7,456 bases of DNA, taken from positions 1 to 7,456 of the forward strand of contig CAJWYZ010000071.1 of NCBI GenBank assembly GCA_913049525.1, written 5' to 3'. Position numbers and translations under genes: made by a program. Below are positions 1-7,025 of the stretch, piece by piece (within the stretch, counting starts at the first letter, position 1; each line of letters opens with the position of its first letter). Below the pieces are notes generated by a model. The model did no database searches and was not told the origin of the DNA. It saw only the letters and a list, made by a program, of their open reading frames with translations. This DNA is from an uncultured Fidelibacterota bacterium. Its GTDB lineage: Bacteria; Fidelibacterota; Marinisomatia; SCGC-AAA003-L08; D37C17.

Positions 1-1
1 A

Positions 2-178
2 AAAATTATAGTTTATGATATAAAAGGGAGACAGATCGCAACATTGATGAATTCCTTCCAGTTTGCAGGGTATTACTCCTTAATCTGGGATGCGTCTGAT
101 AGCCCGAGTGGGGTTTATTTTATTGATATGACCAGTGATGGATTTAAACAAACCAGGCAGGTTGTTTTAATGAAGTAA
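2..178 (+). CDS. 3' end of a secreted or surface protein with a type A T9SS C-terminal sorting domain (partial)
   Basis: Only the last 58 residues are in the window; the gene begins upstream. The visible part has the layout of a type IX secretion C-terminal sorting domain: a first strand with VYDIKGRQIATL, a turn with AGYYSLIWDA, then SGVYFIDM, and a final strand with KQTRQVVLMK ending on lysine at the stop. In known families this beta-sandwich tail directs a protein with an N-terminal signal peptide across the outer membrane and is usually cut off afterwards, leaving the cargo secreted or anchored to the surface. The cargo domain is outside the window, so its activity is unknown. The TAA stop is followed by a strong hairpin terminator. 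The domain points to the FCB group, with Marinimicrobia or Ignavibacteria-like lineages as my best guess. The related FlgD-like Ig fold is the main alternative, but the end-of-protein position favours the sorting signal. Confidence 0.82.
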   Translation, partial: KIIVYDIKGRQIATLMNSFQFAGYYSLIWDASDSPSGVYFIDMTSDGFKQTRQVVLMK

Positions 179-201
179 ATCTAGAATGATTAATTGAAAT
201 T

Positions 202-232
202 AAATAGCCCGGCATTTCCGGGCTATTTTTTT
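202..232. terminator. Intrinsic terminator between convergent genes, likely bidirectional
   Basis: A perfect 11-bp inverted repeat, AAATAGCCCGG at 202-212 and its complement at 218-228, encloses a 5-base loop. On the + strand it is followed by a run of seven T (226-232), a classic rho-independent terminator for the gene ending at 178. On the - strand the stem is followed by TTTAATT, a weaker U-tract, so it can also end the pnt transcript. The + strand T-run reaches into the pntB stop codon (231-233, TAA on the - strand), so this one element serves both genes. Confidence 0.9.
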
Positions 233-1655
233 ATGATTCTTCTTTCAGGGTTTCCACAAATTGAGATACGGTTGCCTTAGCATCTCCAAAAACCATATAA
301 TTATTTTCATAACCAAATAGTTCATTGCTAATACCTGCAAACCCAGGATTCATAGATCGTTTTAAAACAAAAGTGGTTTTGGCGTAGTCTACATTCAGGA
401 TGGGCATGCCATAGATGGGGCTACTCTCATCATGGCGAGCGGCAGGGTTTACCACATCATTTGCTCCAATGATAAGTGCCACATCAGCACCAGGGAAATC
501 ATCATTAATTTCATCCATGTCAAACAATTTATCATAAGAAATATTGGCTTCTGCTAGGAGTACATTCATATGCCCCGGCATGCGCCCGGCAACGGGGTGG
601 ACTGCGAACTTCACATCGACACCTTCCCTTTCAAGCTCATCCGCCAGTTTTCTCACTTCATGCTGAGCCTGGGCTACGGCCATTCCATATCCAGGAACAA
701 TGATGACAGATTCTGCAGACTGCATGGTATAGGCAGCATTGTCAGCACTCATTTCTTTAATAGTAATTTCCTCACCAGATTGAGGACCAGTTTTCGTGGC
801 ATCTACTTTTCCAAAGGCACTAAATAGAACATTGGTTAGTGATCGGTTCATGCCTTTACACATGATGTTGGTAAGGAATATTCCGGAGGCACCCACTAAG
901 GCACCACTCACTATGAGAGCTTGGTTCCCAAGTACGAATCCCGTAGCAGCAGCGGCGATACCCGAGTAAGAATTAAGTAGGGATATGACAACCGGCATAT
1001 CGGCACCACCAATAGGGATGACAGAAAGTACACCCAGCAATAATCCAACACCCAAAATAACATAGAATGCAGTCATGTTTTCAGGATTCACAACAAAGAA
1101 ATATGCAGCTATTACAACTCCCAATAAAATCAATAAATTGATGATATTCTGTCCTGGATAGGTAATGGGTTGCCCACTTATTTTACCCTGTAATTTTCCC
1201 CAGGCGATAAAACTACCAGTAAAAGTTAAAGACCCAATAATGACGGAAAGTACAATGGTTATCATAGTGGTGGTGAGGTCACTGTTATTCTTGGTCAATT
1301 CAGCTAAATAAATTTCTTTGCCATTCAAATATTTAAATAATTCAGCTGATGCAACCAATGCCGAAGCACCACCACCAAATCCATTAAATATAGCCACCAT
1401 TTCAGGCATGGAAGTCATGGCAACCCTGATTGCTGAAACTGCACCAATAATGGTACCCAATAATACTCCGCCCAGAACCCATTCCAATGGTATGGCATCC
1501 ATTTTAAACAGGGTAGCAATGATAGCGATGAGCATACCAATTGCTGAAAGAAAATTTCCCTGCCGTGCTGTATTTACTTTTCCAAGCCGTTTAATGCCTA
1601 AAATGAAAAGAATGGCGGAAACGATATAGGAAATCAATATGAAATTGGAATTCAT
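231..1655 (-). CDS. pntB: Proton-translocating NAD(P) transhydrogenase, beta subunit
   Basis: This is the 474-residue beta subunit of the membrane transhydrogenase, which couples inward proton flow to hydride transfer from NADH to NADP+. Residues 1 to about 265 are the membrane part, with eight or nine hydrophobic helices. They include a conserved NGFGGGAS stretch at 91-98, where asparagine stands at the position of E. coli His91, as in many family members, and GGADMPVVISLLNSYSG at 216-232. A hydrophilic linker leads to the NADP(H)-binding domain III at about 310-474. Its hallmarks are GYGMAVAQAQ (322-331), HPVAGRMPGHMNVLLAEA (353-370), GANDVVNPAA (397-406) and KRSMNPGFAG (432-441). The length is normal for PntB. 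The ATG overlaps the pntAB stop by one base (TAATG), and an AAAGGA Shine-Dalgarno sits 8 bases upstream. It is the last gene of the operon. No key motif is missing. Confidence 0.98.
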   Translation of the reverse strand: MNSNFILISYIVSAILFILGIKRLGKVNTARQGNFLSAIGMLIAIIATLFKMDAIPLEWVLGGVLLGTIIGAVSAIRVAMTSMPEMVAIFNGFGGGASALVASAELFKYLNGKEIYLAELTKNNSDLTTTMITIVLSVIIGSLTFTGSFIAWGKLQGKISGQPITYPGQNIINLLILLGVVIAAYFFVVNPENMTAFYVILGVGLLLGVLSVIPIGGADMPVVISLLNSYSGIAAAATGFVLGNQALIVSGALVGASGIFLTNIMCKGMNRSLTNVLFSAFGKVDATKTGPQSGEEITIKEMSADNAAYTMQSAESVIIVPGYGMAVAQAQHEVRKLADELEREGVDVKFAVHPVAGRMPGHMNVLLAEANISYDKLFDMDEINDDFPGADVALIIGANDVVNPAARHDESSPIYGMPILNVDYAKTTFVLKRSMNPGFAGISNELFGYENNYMVFGDAKATVSQFVETLKEES

Positions 1656-1945
1656 TATTTGCTTCCTTTCTTTTTGAACATTTTAAGCATTCTATCGGTA
1701 ACAAGATATCCCCCTACCACATTAATTGTACCAAACACGATAGCGCAAAATCCAAGAATTGCCAATAACTTATCGTTACCACTGGCACCAACGGCAAGTA
1801 ATGCGCCTACAATGGTTATGCCTGAAATTGCATTTGAACCGGACATGAGCGGCGTATGTAGCTGTGGAGGTATTTTCCCAATGAGTTCAGCACCGGCAAA
1901 GGTGGCTAAGACGGCAATAAAAATCAGGCCAATGAGTTGTTCCAT
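1655..1945 (-). CDS. pntAB: NAD(P) transhydrogenase, alpha subunit part 2 (membrane segment)
   Basis: This 96-residue integral membrane protein corresponds to the C-terminal membrane part of the E. coli PntA chain. It exists as a separate polypeptide in three-subunit transhydrogenases such as that of Rhodospirillum rubrum. Three helices are visible at about 3-20, 36-54 and 59-82. The family stretches TPLMSGSNAISGI (31-43) and GTINVVGGYLVTDRML (72-87) are present, and the tail is basic (KKKGSK), fitting a cytoplasmic C-terminus. It packs with PntB to form the proton channel. It is shorter than some homologues, which carry an extra N-terminal helix, but the core is whole. The start codon shares one base with the pntAA stop (TAATG), and a GAAGGG Shine-Dalgarno lies 8 bases upstream, so translation is likely coupled to pntAA. 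Confidence 0.96.
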   Translation of the reverse strand: MEQLIGLIFIAVLATFAGAELIGKIPPQLHTPLMSGSNAISGITIVGALLAVGASGNDKLLAILGFCAIVFGTINVVGGYLVTDRMLKMFKKKGSK

Positions 1946-3072
1946 TATGAATTCCCTTCAATTATATTTTTAGTCATTTCGTGAGTGATATTGCCTTCAT
2001 GAGTTACCAAACATCCTTTAATAATCTCATTTTCTAGGTCAAATGATAGTTTGCTGTCTTTAATAATATCCGTTAAGAGCTTAGAAATATTTTTCGATAG
2101 CATTTGACTGGCATGAACGGGAACCTGAGCAGGGAGGTTTAACCTGCCATCAATTGTAACCCCATTATGTTGAATTATCTCTCCGGGTTGGGTCAGTTCA
2201 CAGTTGCCACCATTTTCTGCAGCCAAATCAATGATGACGGAGCCGGGCTGCATATCATTTACCATATAATTCTTGATGAGAATGGGTGCTGGTCTTCCAA
2301 AAATTAAGGCAGTAGTAATAATAGCATCTACTCGTTTGGCGGCATCGTGGAGCAGTTCCATTTCTTTACGGATAAATTCGTCATTCATTTCAACGGCATA
2401 CCCGCTGTCGGTTTCAGCTGAATCATCCAAATCCATATATAGGAATTTTGCTCCTAATGATTCAACCTGTTCTCTTGCTGCAGGACGCACATCAAATGCT
2501 TCTACTTTTGCTCCCAATCTTCCTGCAGTGGCAATGGCTTGGAGGCCAGCCACCCCTGCCCCAATAACCAAAACAGTTGCCGGTTTAATGGTTCCGGCGG
2601 GGGTCATGAGCATGGGGAAAAACTTACCCATGTGAGAAGCAGCATTCAGTACGGATCGATATCCTCCCACAGTTGCCTGAGAGCTTAAAACATCCATGGA
2701 CTGAGCATAGGTACTTCTGGGAATTAGTTCCAGACAATAGGATGAAATATTATTAGTGGCTAATTGTTTAATCAAAGCATGATTTGTAAATGGAGCCAAT
2801 AGTGAAATGAGTGAGGTTCCTTCGTTTAGCTTGGATAACTCTTCTTCAGTAGGGGGATTAATTCGGATAATCAGATCAGAATCAGAATAAACATCTGATA
2901 CGATTTCAGCGCCGGATTCTGCATAGATTTCATCTGCAATAAATGAACCATTGCCTGCTCCGGATTCAATTTTGAATTTCAAAAAATCTGAAGAGAGCTT
3001 CTTAACTTCAGCTGGTAGAATGGCAACACGAGTTTCACCCGTCAACGATTCTTTTGGAATGCCAATAATCAT
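1945..3072 (-). CDS. pntAA: NAD(P) transhydrogenase, alpha subunit part 1 (NAD(H)-binding domain I)
   Basis: This soluble 375-residue subunit binds NAD(H) on the cytoplasmic face and passes hydride to NADP+ held by PntB. Residues 1 to about 135 match the alanine dehydrogenase/PNT N-terminal domain, beginning MIIGIPKES. The Rossmann part follows, with GAGVAG at 171-176 and FDVRP at 193-197 supplying the acidic residue after the second strand. The loop that contacts domain III (Arg-Gln-Asp in R. rubrum) is kept as R119, Q124 and D127 with the same spacing. IITTALIFGRPAP (251-263) is the usual TALIPGRPAP loop, but with phenylalanine at 258 where proline is normal. Alanine dehydrogenase is excluded by the pntAB and pntB neighbours and these loops. 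The ATG at 3072 has AGGAG 8 bases upstream. A near-consensus promoter lies about 120 bases upstream. Confidence 0.97.
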   Translation of the reverse strand: MIIGIPKESLTGETRVAILPAEVKKLSSDFLKFKIESGAGNGSFIADEIYAESGAEIVSDVYSDSDLIIRINPPTEEELSKLNEGTSLISLLAPFTNHALIKQLATNNISSYCLELIPRSTYAQSMDVLSSQATVGGYRSVLNAASHMGKFFPMLMTPAGTIKPATVLVIGAGVAGLQAIATAGRLGAKVEAFDVRPAAREQVESLGAKFLYMDLDDSAETDSGYAVEMNDEFIRKEMELLHDAAKRVDAIITTALIFGRPAPILIKNYMVNDMQPGSVIIDLAAENGGNCELTQPGEIIQHNGVTIDGRLNLPAQVPVHASQMLSKNISKLLTDIIKDSKLSFDLENEIIKGCLVTHEGNITHEMTKNIIEGNS

Positions 3073-3189
3073 CTGTTGTACTCCTGATTCAAATAATGGA
3101 TATCTTTATGGAAATGTTTTAATTCAAGCAATAAAATTCAGAGTGAAATTTACGCAGGAAATGGAATTTATTTTTACAAATAAAAGATA

Positions 3190-3218
3190 AATATATACCA
3201 ATTTATGTATCCATTCAA
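3190..3218 (-). promoter_or_regulatory. Candidate sigma-70-type promoter of the pnt operon
   Basis: Read on the - strand, TTGAAT (3213-3218) and TATATT (3190-3195) are separated by exactly 17 bases, close to the TTGACA/TATAAT consensus. Transcription would start near 3183, leaving a leader of about 110 bases before pntAA. A second, weaker pair nearer the gene (TTGCTT, 17 bases, TAAAGA) is also possible. The region is very AT-rich, so chance matches are likely, and if the host belongs to the Bacteroidota its primary sigma factor may prefer a different motif. Confidence 0.45.
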
Positions 3219-3252
3219 TTTGTAAATTTCTTATCAAATTCCTGTGCAAATT

Positions 3253-3870
3253 ATGAATAAAAAACTTCAATATGACTTACATGAAATAGGGGATGCTTCA
3301 AAGAAGGCTATTGTTGCCATTCATGGTTGGCAGGGAGGCCGCAATAGCATGTTCCCTCTCATAAAATCAATGAACATTAACAATGTTGGCTGGTATTTAT
3401 TAGAAGCACCATTTCCGGTTCAAAATGGAGAAGGCTTTAGTTGGTCGTATGAAAAATCAAATGGACAATGGGAAATAGATGAACCCAGGCGTTTACTCAA
3501 TATTTTTTTTAGAGAATTATTTAAAAAGTACGATTCAAGAAAAATATACGTAATGGGATTTTCTCAGGGGGGATTGATTTGTTTTGATTTTGTATTATTT
3601 TTACATGAACCATTAGGAGGTGTTTTCCCCATCGCTGGCTTTTTACGTCAGCCTGAATATAATGGTGAAAGATTTCATTATTCTCAGAAAGATACTCCTA
3701 TATTCATTGGGCATGGAACTGAAGATGACAGGGTGCCTGTAGAGGCATCACAAAATGCGTATAAACAATTATTAGCTCAAGGGGCAAATGCAGAATTACT
3801 ATTATATAAAGGTAAACATAAAATAGGTGTGGAATTTATGCGAAAATTAAAGGAGAAAATTCAATCATAA
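3253..3870 (+). CDS. Small serine alpha/beta hydrolase (carboxylesterase/phospholipase-like)
   Basis: A 205-residue single-domain alpha/beta hydrolase of the carboxylesterase/dienelactone-hydrolase-like group; it probably cleaves an ester, substrate unknown. Counting from the ATG at 3253, it shows the oxyanion stretch HGWQGG (24-29), the nucleophile elbow GFSQGG with Ser104, HGTEDDRVP with likely catalytic Asp158, and KHKIG with His189. The full triad is therefore present, in the usual order. No signal peptide or membrane segment is seen, so it should be cytoplasmic. An in-frame GTG at 3244 would add three residues, with an in-frame stop at 3223-3225. Neither start has a recognisable Shine-Dalgarno; I prefer the ATG. 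The stop overlaps the next gene's start by one base (TAATG), so it is probably co-translated with the GMC oxidoreductase and may supply its alcohol substrate. The specific substrate class is a guess. Confidence 0.85.
   Translation: MNKKLQYDLHEIGDASKKAIVAIHGWQGGRNSMFPLIKSMNINNVGWYLLEAPFPVQNGEGFSWSYEKSNGQWEIDEPRRLLNIFFRELFKKYDSRKIYVMGFSQGGLICFDFVLFLHEPLGGVFPIAGFLRQPEYNGERFHYSQKDTPIFIGHGTEDDRVPVEASQNAYKQLLAQGANAELLLYKGKHKIGVEFMRKLKEKIQS
3849..3855 (+). promoter_or_regulatory. Ribosome binding site for the GMC gene, inside the hydrolase coding end
   Basis: AAAGGAG is a strong Shine-Dalgarno core but ends 14 bases before the ATG at 3870, longer than the usual 5 to 9. Together with the TAATG overlap this suggests that ribosomes finishing the hydrolase reinitiate on the GMC gene. 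Confidence 0.5.
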
Positions 3871-5450
3871 TGAAACATGATTGGGATGTAATAATCGTGG
3901 GATCGGGTTTTGGCGGATCTGTGTCTGCCCTACGCTTAGCTGAAAAGGGTTATAAGGTTTTGGTGATTGAAAAGGGGAAACGCTATCGAACGGAAGATTT
4001 CCCCAAAACCAATTGGAATCTGCGTAAATATTTCTGGATGCCCCGCATTTTTTTATATGGCATTCAATGTATTACTTTATTAAAAGATGTATTCATTCTT
4101 CATGGTGCCGGAGTAGGTGGCGGTAGTTTGGTGTATGCCAACACCTTATTGGTTCCACCAGATAAAGCCTTTAGCAGTGGTAATTGGCCAGGCTCAAATT
4201 GGAAGGAAAAACTGACCCCATTTTATGAAAAAGCCAAACAAATGTTGGGTGCAACGCCTGCAAAATATCAAGGAGAAACGGATAAACTTTTGAGCGATTG
4301 TGCTCATATCATGGGGAAGGGGGATACTTTCCACAGCGTTGATGTGGGAGTATATTTTGGTGAAAGTGGAAAAAAAGATGCTGACCCCTATTTTGATGGT
4401 AAAGGGCCGGATCGAATGGGTTGTACACTCTGCGGTGGTTGTATGGTGGGTTGTCGGTATAATGCTAAGAATACATTGGATAAAAACTACCTCTACCTTG
4501 CGGAACAATTAGGAATAACTATTTTACCTGAACAAGAGGTGCAAGATGTTCTCCCCTTAGAGGATGGCGGATATCAGGTGACCATTCGCAAAACAACCGG
4601 AATTAATCGCCCCATTCAAAAGCTTCAATCAAAAAAAGTTATATTATCTGGGGGAGTTATGGGAACGGTCAAACTACTTTTGAAATGCCGAGATAATGGT
4701 AGCCTTAATGCACTTTCTAATAAATTAGGAGATTTTGTAAGAACCAATTCGGAAGCGATTCTTGGAGTAAAATTGAATAAGCCACCAGAAGAAGATTTTA
4801 CTAAAGGCATTGCCATTTCAGCAGGATATTACCCAGATGAAAATACCCACATTGAGACGGTACGCTATGGGCAGGGTCAGTCTGCAATGGCGTTAATGAC
4901 AACCCTATTACCAGATCGGGGAATTCCCCTTCCAGGGTTTATTCGCTGGGGCATATCTATTGTTAGATCACCTCTACAGTTTATTACCAATATATTTCCT
5001 GTAAATTGGGCCAAGAAAACGATTATTCTATTGGTTATGCAACCAGTAAATAATTATTTAAAGTTGAATTACAATTCTCGGTGGTGGCGACTAGGTGGAA
5101 AATCTATGAACAGCCACTCGAATACAGGAGAGAAAATTCCTTCCCATATCCCCATTGGAGAAAAAACCGCAGAAATGATTATCCAAAAAACCGGTGGCAC
5201 CACCATAACGAGTTATATGGATTCTATATTTGGAATCCCCACCACCGCCCATATTTTAGGAGGAGCCATTATAGGAATGAATGCCGACTCTGGAGTGATA
5301 GACGGGAATTTTGAAGTCTTTAATTATCCCGGACTATATGTAGTGGATGGATCTTCAATCCCCTCGAATTTAGGAGTGAACCCCAGTTTGACCATTACCG
5401 CTTTGGCAGAATATGCAATGAGTCGGATGCCGGAATGCGAGAAGAATTAA
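3870..5450 (+). CDS. FAD-dependent GMC oxidoreductase, cholesterol-oxidase (ChoD)-like, with a four-cysteine cluster
   Basis: This 526-residue flavoenzyme of the glucose-methanol-choline family most likely oxidises a primary or secondary alcohol, sterol or long-chain. The N-terminus carries the dinucleotide fold VIIVGSGFGG (7-16) with Glu34 after the second strand. GAGVGGGSLVYAN (79-91) is the second FAD signature. The C-terminal GMC domain has PTTAHILGGAIIG (457-469) and DGSSIPSNLGVNPSLTITAL (493-512). His461 and Asn504 are likely equivalents of the active-site His447 and Asn485 of Streptomyces cholesterol oxidase. Between the domains, Cys185, Cys188, Cys191 and Cys195 form CX2CX2CX3C, followed by RYNAKNTLDKNYLYLAE as in ChoD-like proteins. 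This may hold an Fe-S cluster. There is no signal peptide or Tat motif. It is translationally coupled to the hydrolase before it, and an aldehyde dehydrogenase follows 98 bases on. The family is sure; the substrate and electron acceptor are not. Confidence 0.92.
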   Translation: MKHDWDVIIVGSGFGGSVSALRLAEKGYKVLVIEKGKRYRTEDFPKTNWNLRKYFWMPRIFLYGIQCITLLKDVFILHGAGVGGGSLVYANTLLVPPDKAFSSGNWPGSNWKEKLTPFYEKAKQMLGATPAKYQGETDKLLSDCAHIMGKGDTFHSVDVGVYFGESGKKDADPYFDGKGPDRMGCTLCGGCMVGCRYNAKNTLDKNYLYLAEQLGITILPEQEVQDVLPLEDGGYQVTIRKTTGINRPIQKLQSKKVILSGGVMGTVKLLLKCRDNGSLNALSNKLGDFVRTNSEAILGVKLNKPPEEDFTKGIAISAGYYPDENTHIETVRYGQGQSAMALMTTLLPDRGIPLPGFIRWGISIVRSPLQFITNIFPVNWAKKTIILLVMQPVNNYLKLNYNSRWWRLGGKSMNSHSNTGEKIPSHIPIGEKTAEMIIQKTGGTTITSYMDSIFGIPTTAHILGGAIIGMNADSGVIDGNFEVFNYPGLYVVDGSSIPSNLGVNPSLTITALAEYAMSRMPECEKN

Positions 5451-5500
5451 AATTGAATACTGCATAACGAATTCCAAATTCCCAGAACACAGGTTTAGCA

Positions 5501-5528
5501 ACTAATCACTAACAGCTTACAACTAAAT
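5501..5528 (+). repeat. Degenerate 7-bp tandem repeat in the GMC-ALDH gap
   Basis: The 28 bases divide into four heptads: ACTAATC, ACTAACA, GCTTACA and ACTAAAT. Three begin with ACTAA. It sits about 20 bases before the aldehyde dehydrogenase start. No function is evident, and it may be simple-sequence drift. The rest of the gap (5451-5548) shows no terminator and no clear promoter. Confidence 0.3.
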
Positions 5529-5548
5529 TTCCCGTAAATTAATCATCT

Positions 5549-7018
5549 ATGAGCGTACGCATTTCAAATAATACATTAGAGGTTTTTGATCCTGCAACAG
5601 GTGAAGATCTCACACAATTTTCCATGACATCTGTTCAAGAGCTGGATTCTATTCTTCAAACTGCAAAAGCAGGGGCAGAAAAGTATAATTACAGTAGTTT
5701 TTTCCGTCGTCAAAAACTAATGACGCAGTTACAAAAGGGGATCACCCGCCGGATGGATGATTTTATTAAAACCATCTGCAGTGAAACAGGCAAGAAGGCA
5801 GATGAAGGATTAATGGAAGTTTTCATATCTCTGGAGCATATAAAACAATCTTCACATCATCTCTATGAAGCGTTAGGGAAAAGAAACCGTAGGAGCGGTA
5901 TTCTAAAAACACGAAAAGCTTGGGTAGAATATGAAGCTATGGGTGTTGCGGGCATTATTTCCCCCTGGAATTATCCCCTCATTCTTACTGTATCTCCAAT
6001 GGTTGAGGCATTACTTTCAGGCAATTCAGTAGTCCTTAAACCATCAGAACATACTCCCCTCACAACAAAGCTACTTAAAAAAGTCTGGGATGAGTCTACT
6101 GAAAGCCCCGAGCTGTTTCAGCCTGTCTATGGTGCAGGAGAAATTGGGAGTGCTCTAGTTGCCTCTCCCTTAACAGATGTGATCTGTTTTACTGGCAGTA
6201 CAGCAATTGGTCGAAAAATTGCAGAAACCTGCGCTCCACTTTTTAAACCTGTAATTCTTGAACTTGGGGGTAAGGATCCCATGATCATTTTAGAAGATGC
6301 TGATATAGACCGTTCAGTAGAGGCGGCTATTTGGGGAGGGCTTAGTAATGCAGGGCAAACCTGTATTTCTGTTGAACGAATTTTTGTTCAGGAGAAAATA
6401 TACCCTGAAATTGTTGAGAAGTTAAAGGACAAAGTACAAACTCTATCGTCGGGTAAAGGGGACACTCCTGTTGGTGCAATTTCAGTAGATGTGAGTTTAG
6501 ATAAAATTAGGGATCAGATTAATGATGCAAAAAATAATTCGGATGTATTTGAAGGAAATGCAGATGAAGGTCGATTTATTCCCCCTTGTTTGGTGGTAAA
6601 TCCGCCATTTGAGGCTAAAATACTGCAAGAAGAGACCTTCGGGCCTGTGATGACAATTCATCCCTTTCAAACGGATAATGATGCCATAGAATTAGCAAAT
6701 AAGACGGGTTATGGACTCAGTGCTTCAATTTTTGGCAAGAGTAAAAAACGAATAGCCTATATTTCCCGTCGGGTTCACGCTGGTGCGGTGGCGATAAATG
6801 ATGTGCTCACCCATTATGGAATTGCAGACCTGCCCTTTGGAGGGAAAGGAATAAGCGGAATGGGAAAGGTGCATGGAAAAGAAGGGCTGAGAGCATTTAG
6901 CCATCAAAAATCTTATATGACTAATCGGATTTCTTTTAAAGTGGAGTTTTGGTGGTATAAAAGGAGTAAAAAGTTTGCTCAGCTACTACGTAAGTGGATT
7001 AAGTGGCAATATTCCTGA
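5549..7018 (+). CDS. NAD(P)+-dependent aldehyde dehydrogenase with a basic, tryptophan-rich C-terminal tail
   Basis: This 489-residue member of the ALDH superfamily oxidises an aldehyde to a carboxylic acid. Catalytic features are all present: SPWNYP with Asn141 (138-143), LKPSE with Lys164 for cofactor binding (163-167), FTGST (214-218), ELGGKDP with general base Glu238, GQTC with nucleophile Cys272, and EETFGPV with Glu362. PFGGKGISGMGK (429-440) is the usual C-terminal motif. The last 26 residues (464-489) have eight Lys/Arg and one acidic residue, plus four Trp, and could form an amphipathic helix, as in membrane-associated fatty aldehyde dehydrogenases. The ATG at 5549 has an in-frame stop 7 bases upstream (5540-5542), so the start is well bounded, but there is no Shine-Dalgarno. 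Following an alcohol oxidoreductase, it most likely removes the aldehyde that enzyme makes. No terminator separates the two, so co-transcription is plausible. The exact substrate is unknown. Confidence 0.93.
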   Translation: MSVRISNNTLEVFDPATGEDLTQFSMTSVQELDSILQTAKAGAEKYNYSSFFRRQKLMTQLQKGITRRMDDFIKTICSETGKKADEGLMEVFISLEHIKQSSHHLYEALGKRNRRSGILKTRKAWVEYEAMGVAGIISPWNYPLILTVSPMVEALLSGNSVVLKPSEHTPLTTKLLKKVWDESTESPELFQPVYGAGEIGSALVASPLTDVICFTGSTAIGRKIAETCAPLFKPVILELGGKDPMIILEDADIDRSVEAAIWGGLSNAGQTCISVERIFVQEKIYPEIVEKLKDKVQTLSSGKGDTPVGAISVDVSLDKIRDQINDAKNNSDVFEGNADEGRFIPPCLVVNPPFEAKILQEETFGPVMTIHPFQTDNDAIELANKTGYGLSASIFGKSKKRIAYISRRVHAGAVAINDVLTHYGIADLPFGGKGISGMGKVHGKEGLRAFSHQKSYMTNRISFKVEFWWYKRSKKFAQLLRKWIKWQYS

Positions 7019-7025
7019 TAGGAAT

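Noticed and set aside
570..827. Open frames on the + strand inside the pnt genes (also 1318-1629, 1659-1973, 2273-2635, 2951-3190)
   Set aside because: They lie antisense to well-conserved transhydrogenase genes, show no recognisable domain and have compositions expected of shadow frames.
3217..3240. AATTTG-N12-CAAATT inverted repeat in the divergent gap as a regulator site
   Set aside because: Low-complexity A/T arms, and CAAATT recurs at 3247-3252, so it is not distinctive.
3244..3252. GTG at 3244 as the hydrolase start
   Set aside because: It adds only three residues, lacks a Shine-Dalgarno, and an ATG follows at 3253. Not excluded, just less likely.
4194..4512. Open frames overlapping the GMC gene (4194-4508 and 4625-4816 on -, 4300-4512 and 5081-5314 on +)
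   Set aside because: The GMC frame is conserved through each of these stretches, including its cysteine cluster and catalytic motifs; the alternatives resemble no protein.
5526..5540. AATTT-CCCGT-AAATT inverted repeat just upstream of the ALDH start as an operator or attenuator
   Set aside because: A 5-bp A/T stem is expected by chance in this AT-rich gap.
7011..7025. ATTCC-TGATA-GGAAT inverted repeat between the ALDH and MORN genes as a terminator
   Set aside because: Only 5 bp of stem, AT-rich and with no T-run on either side.
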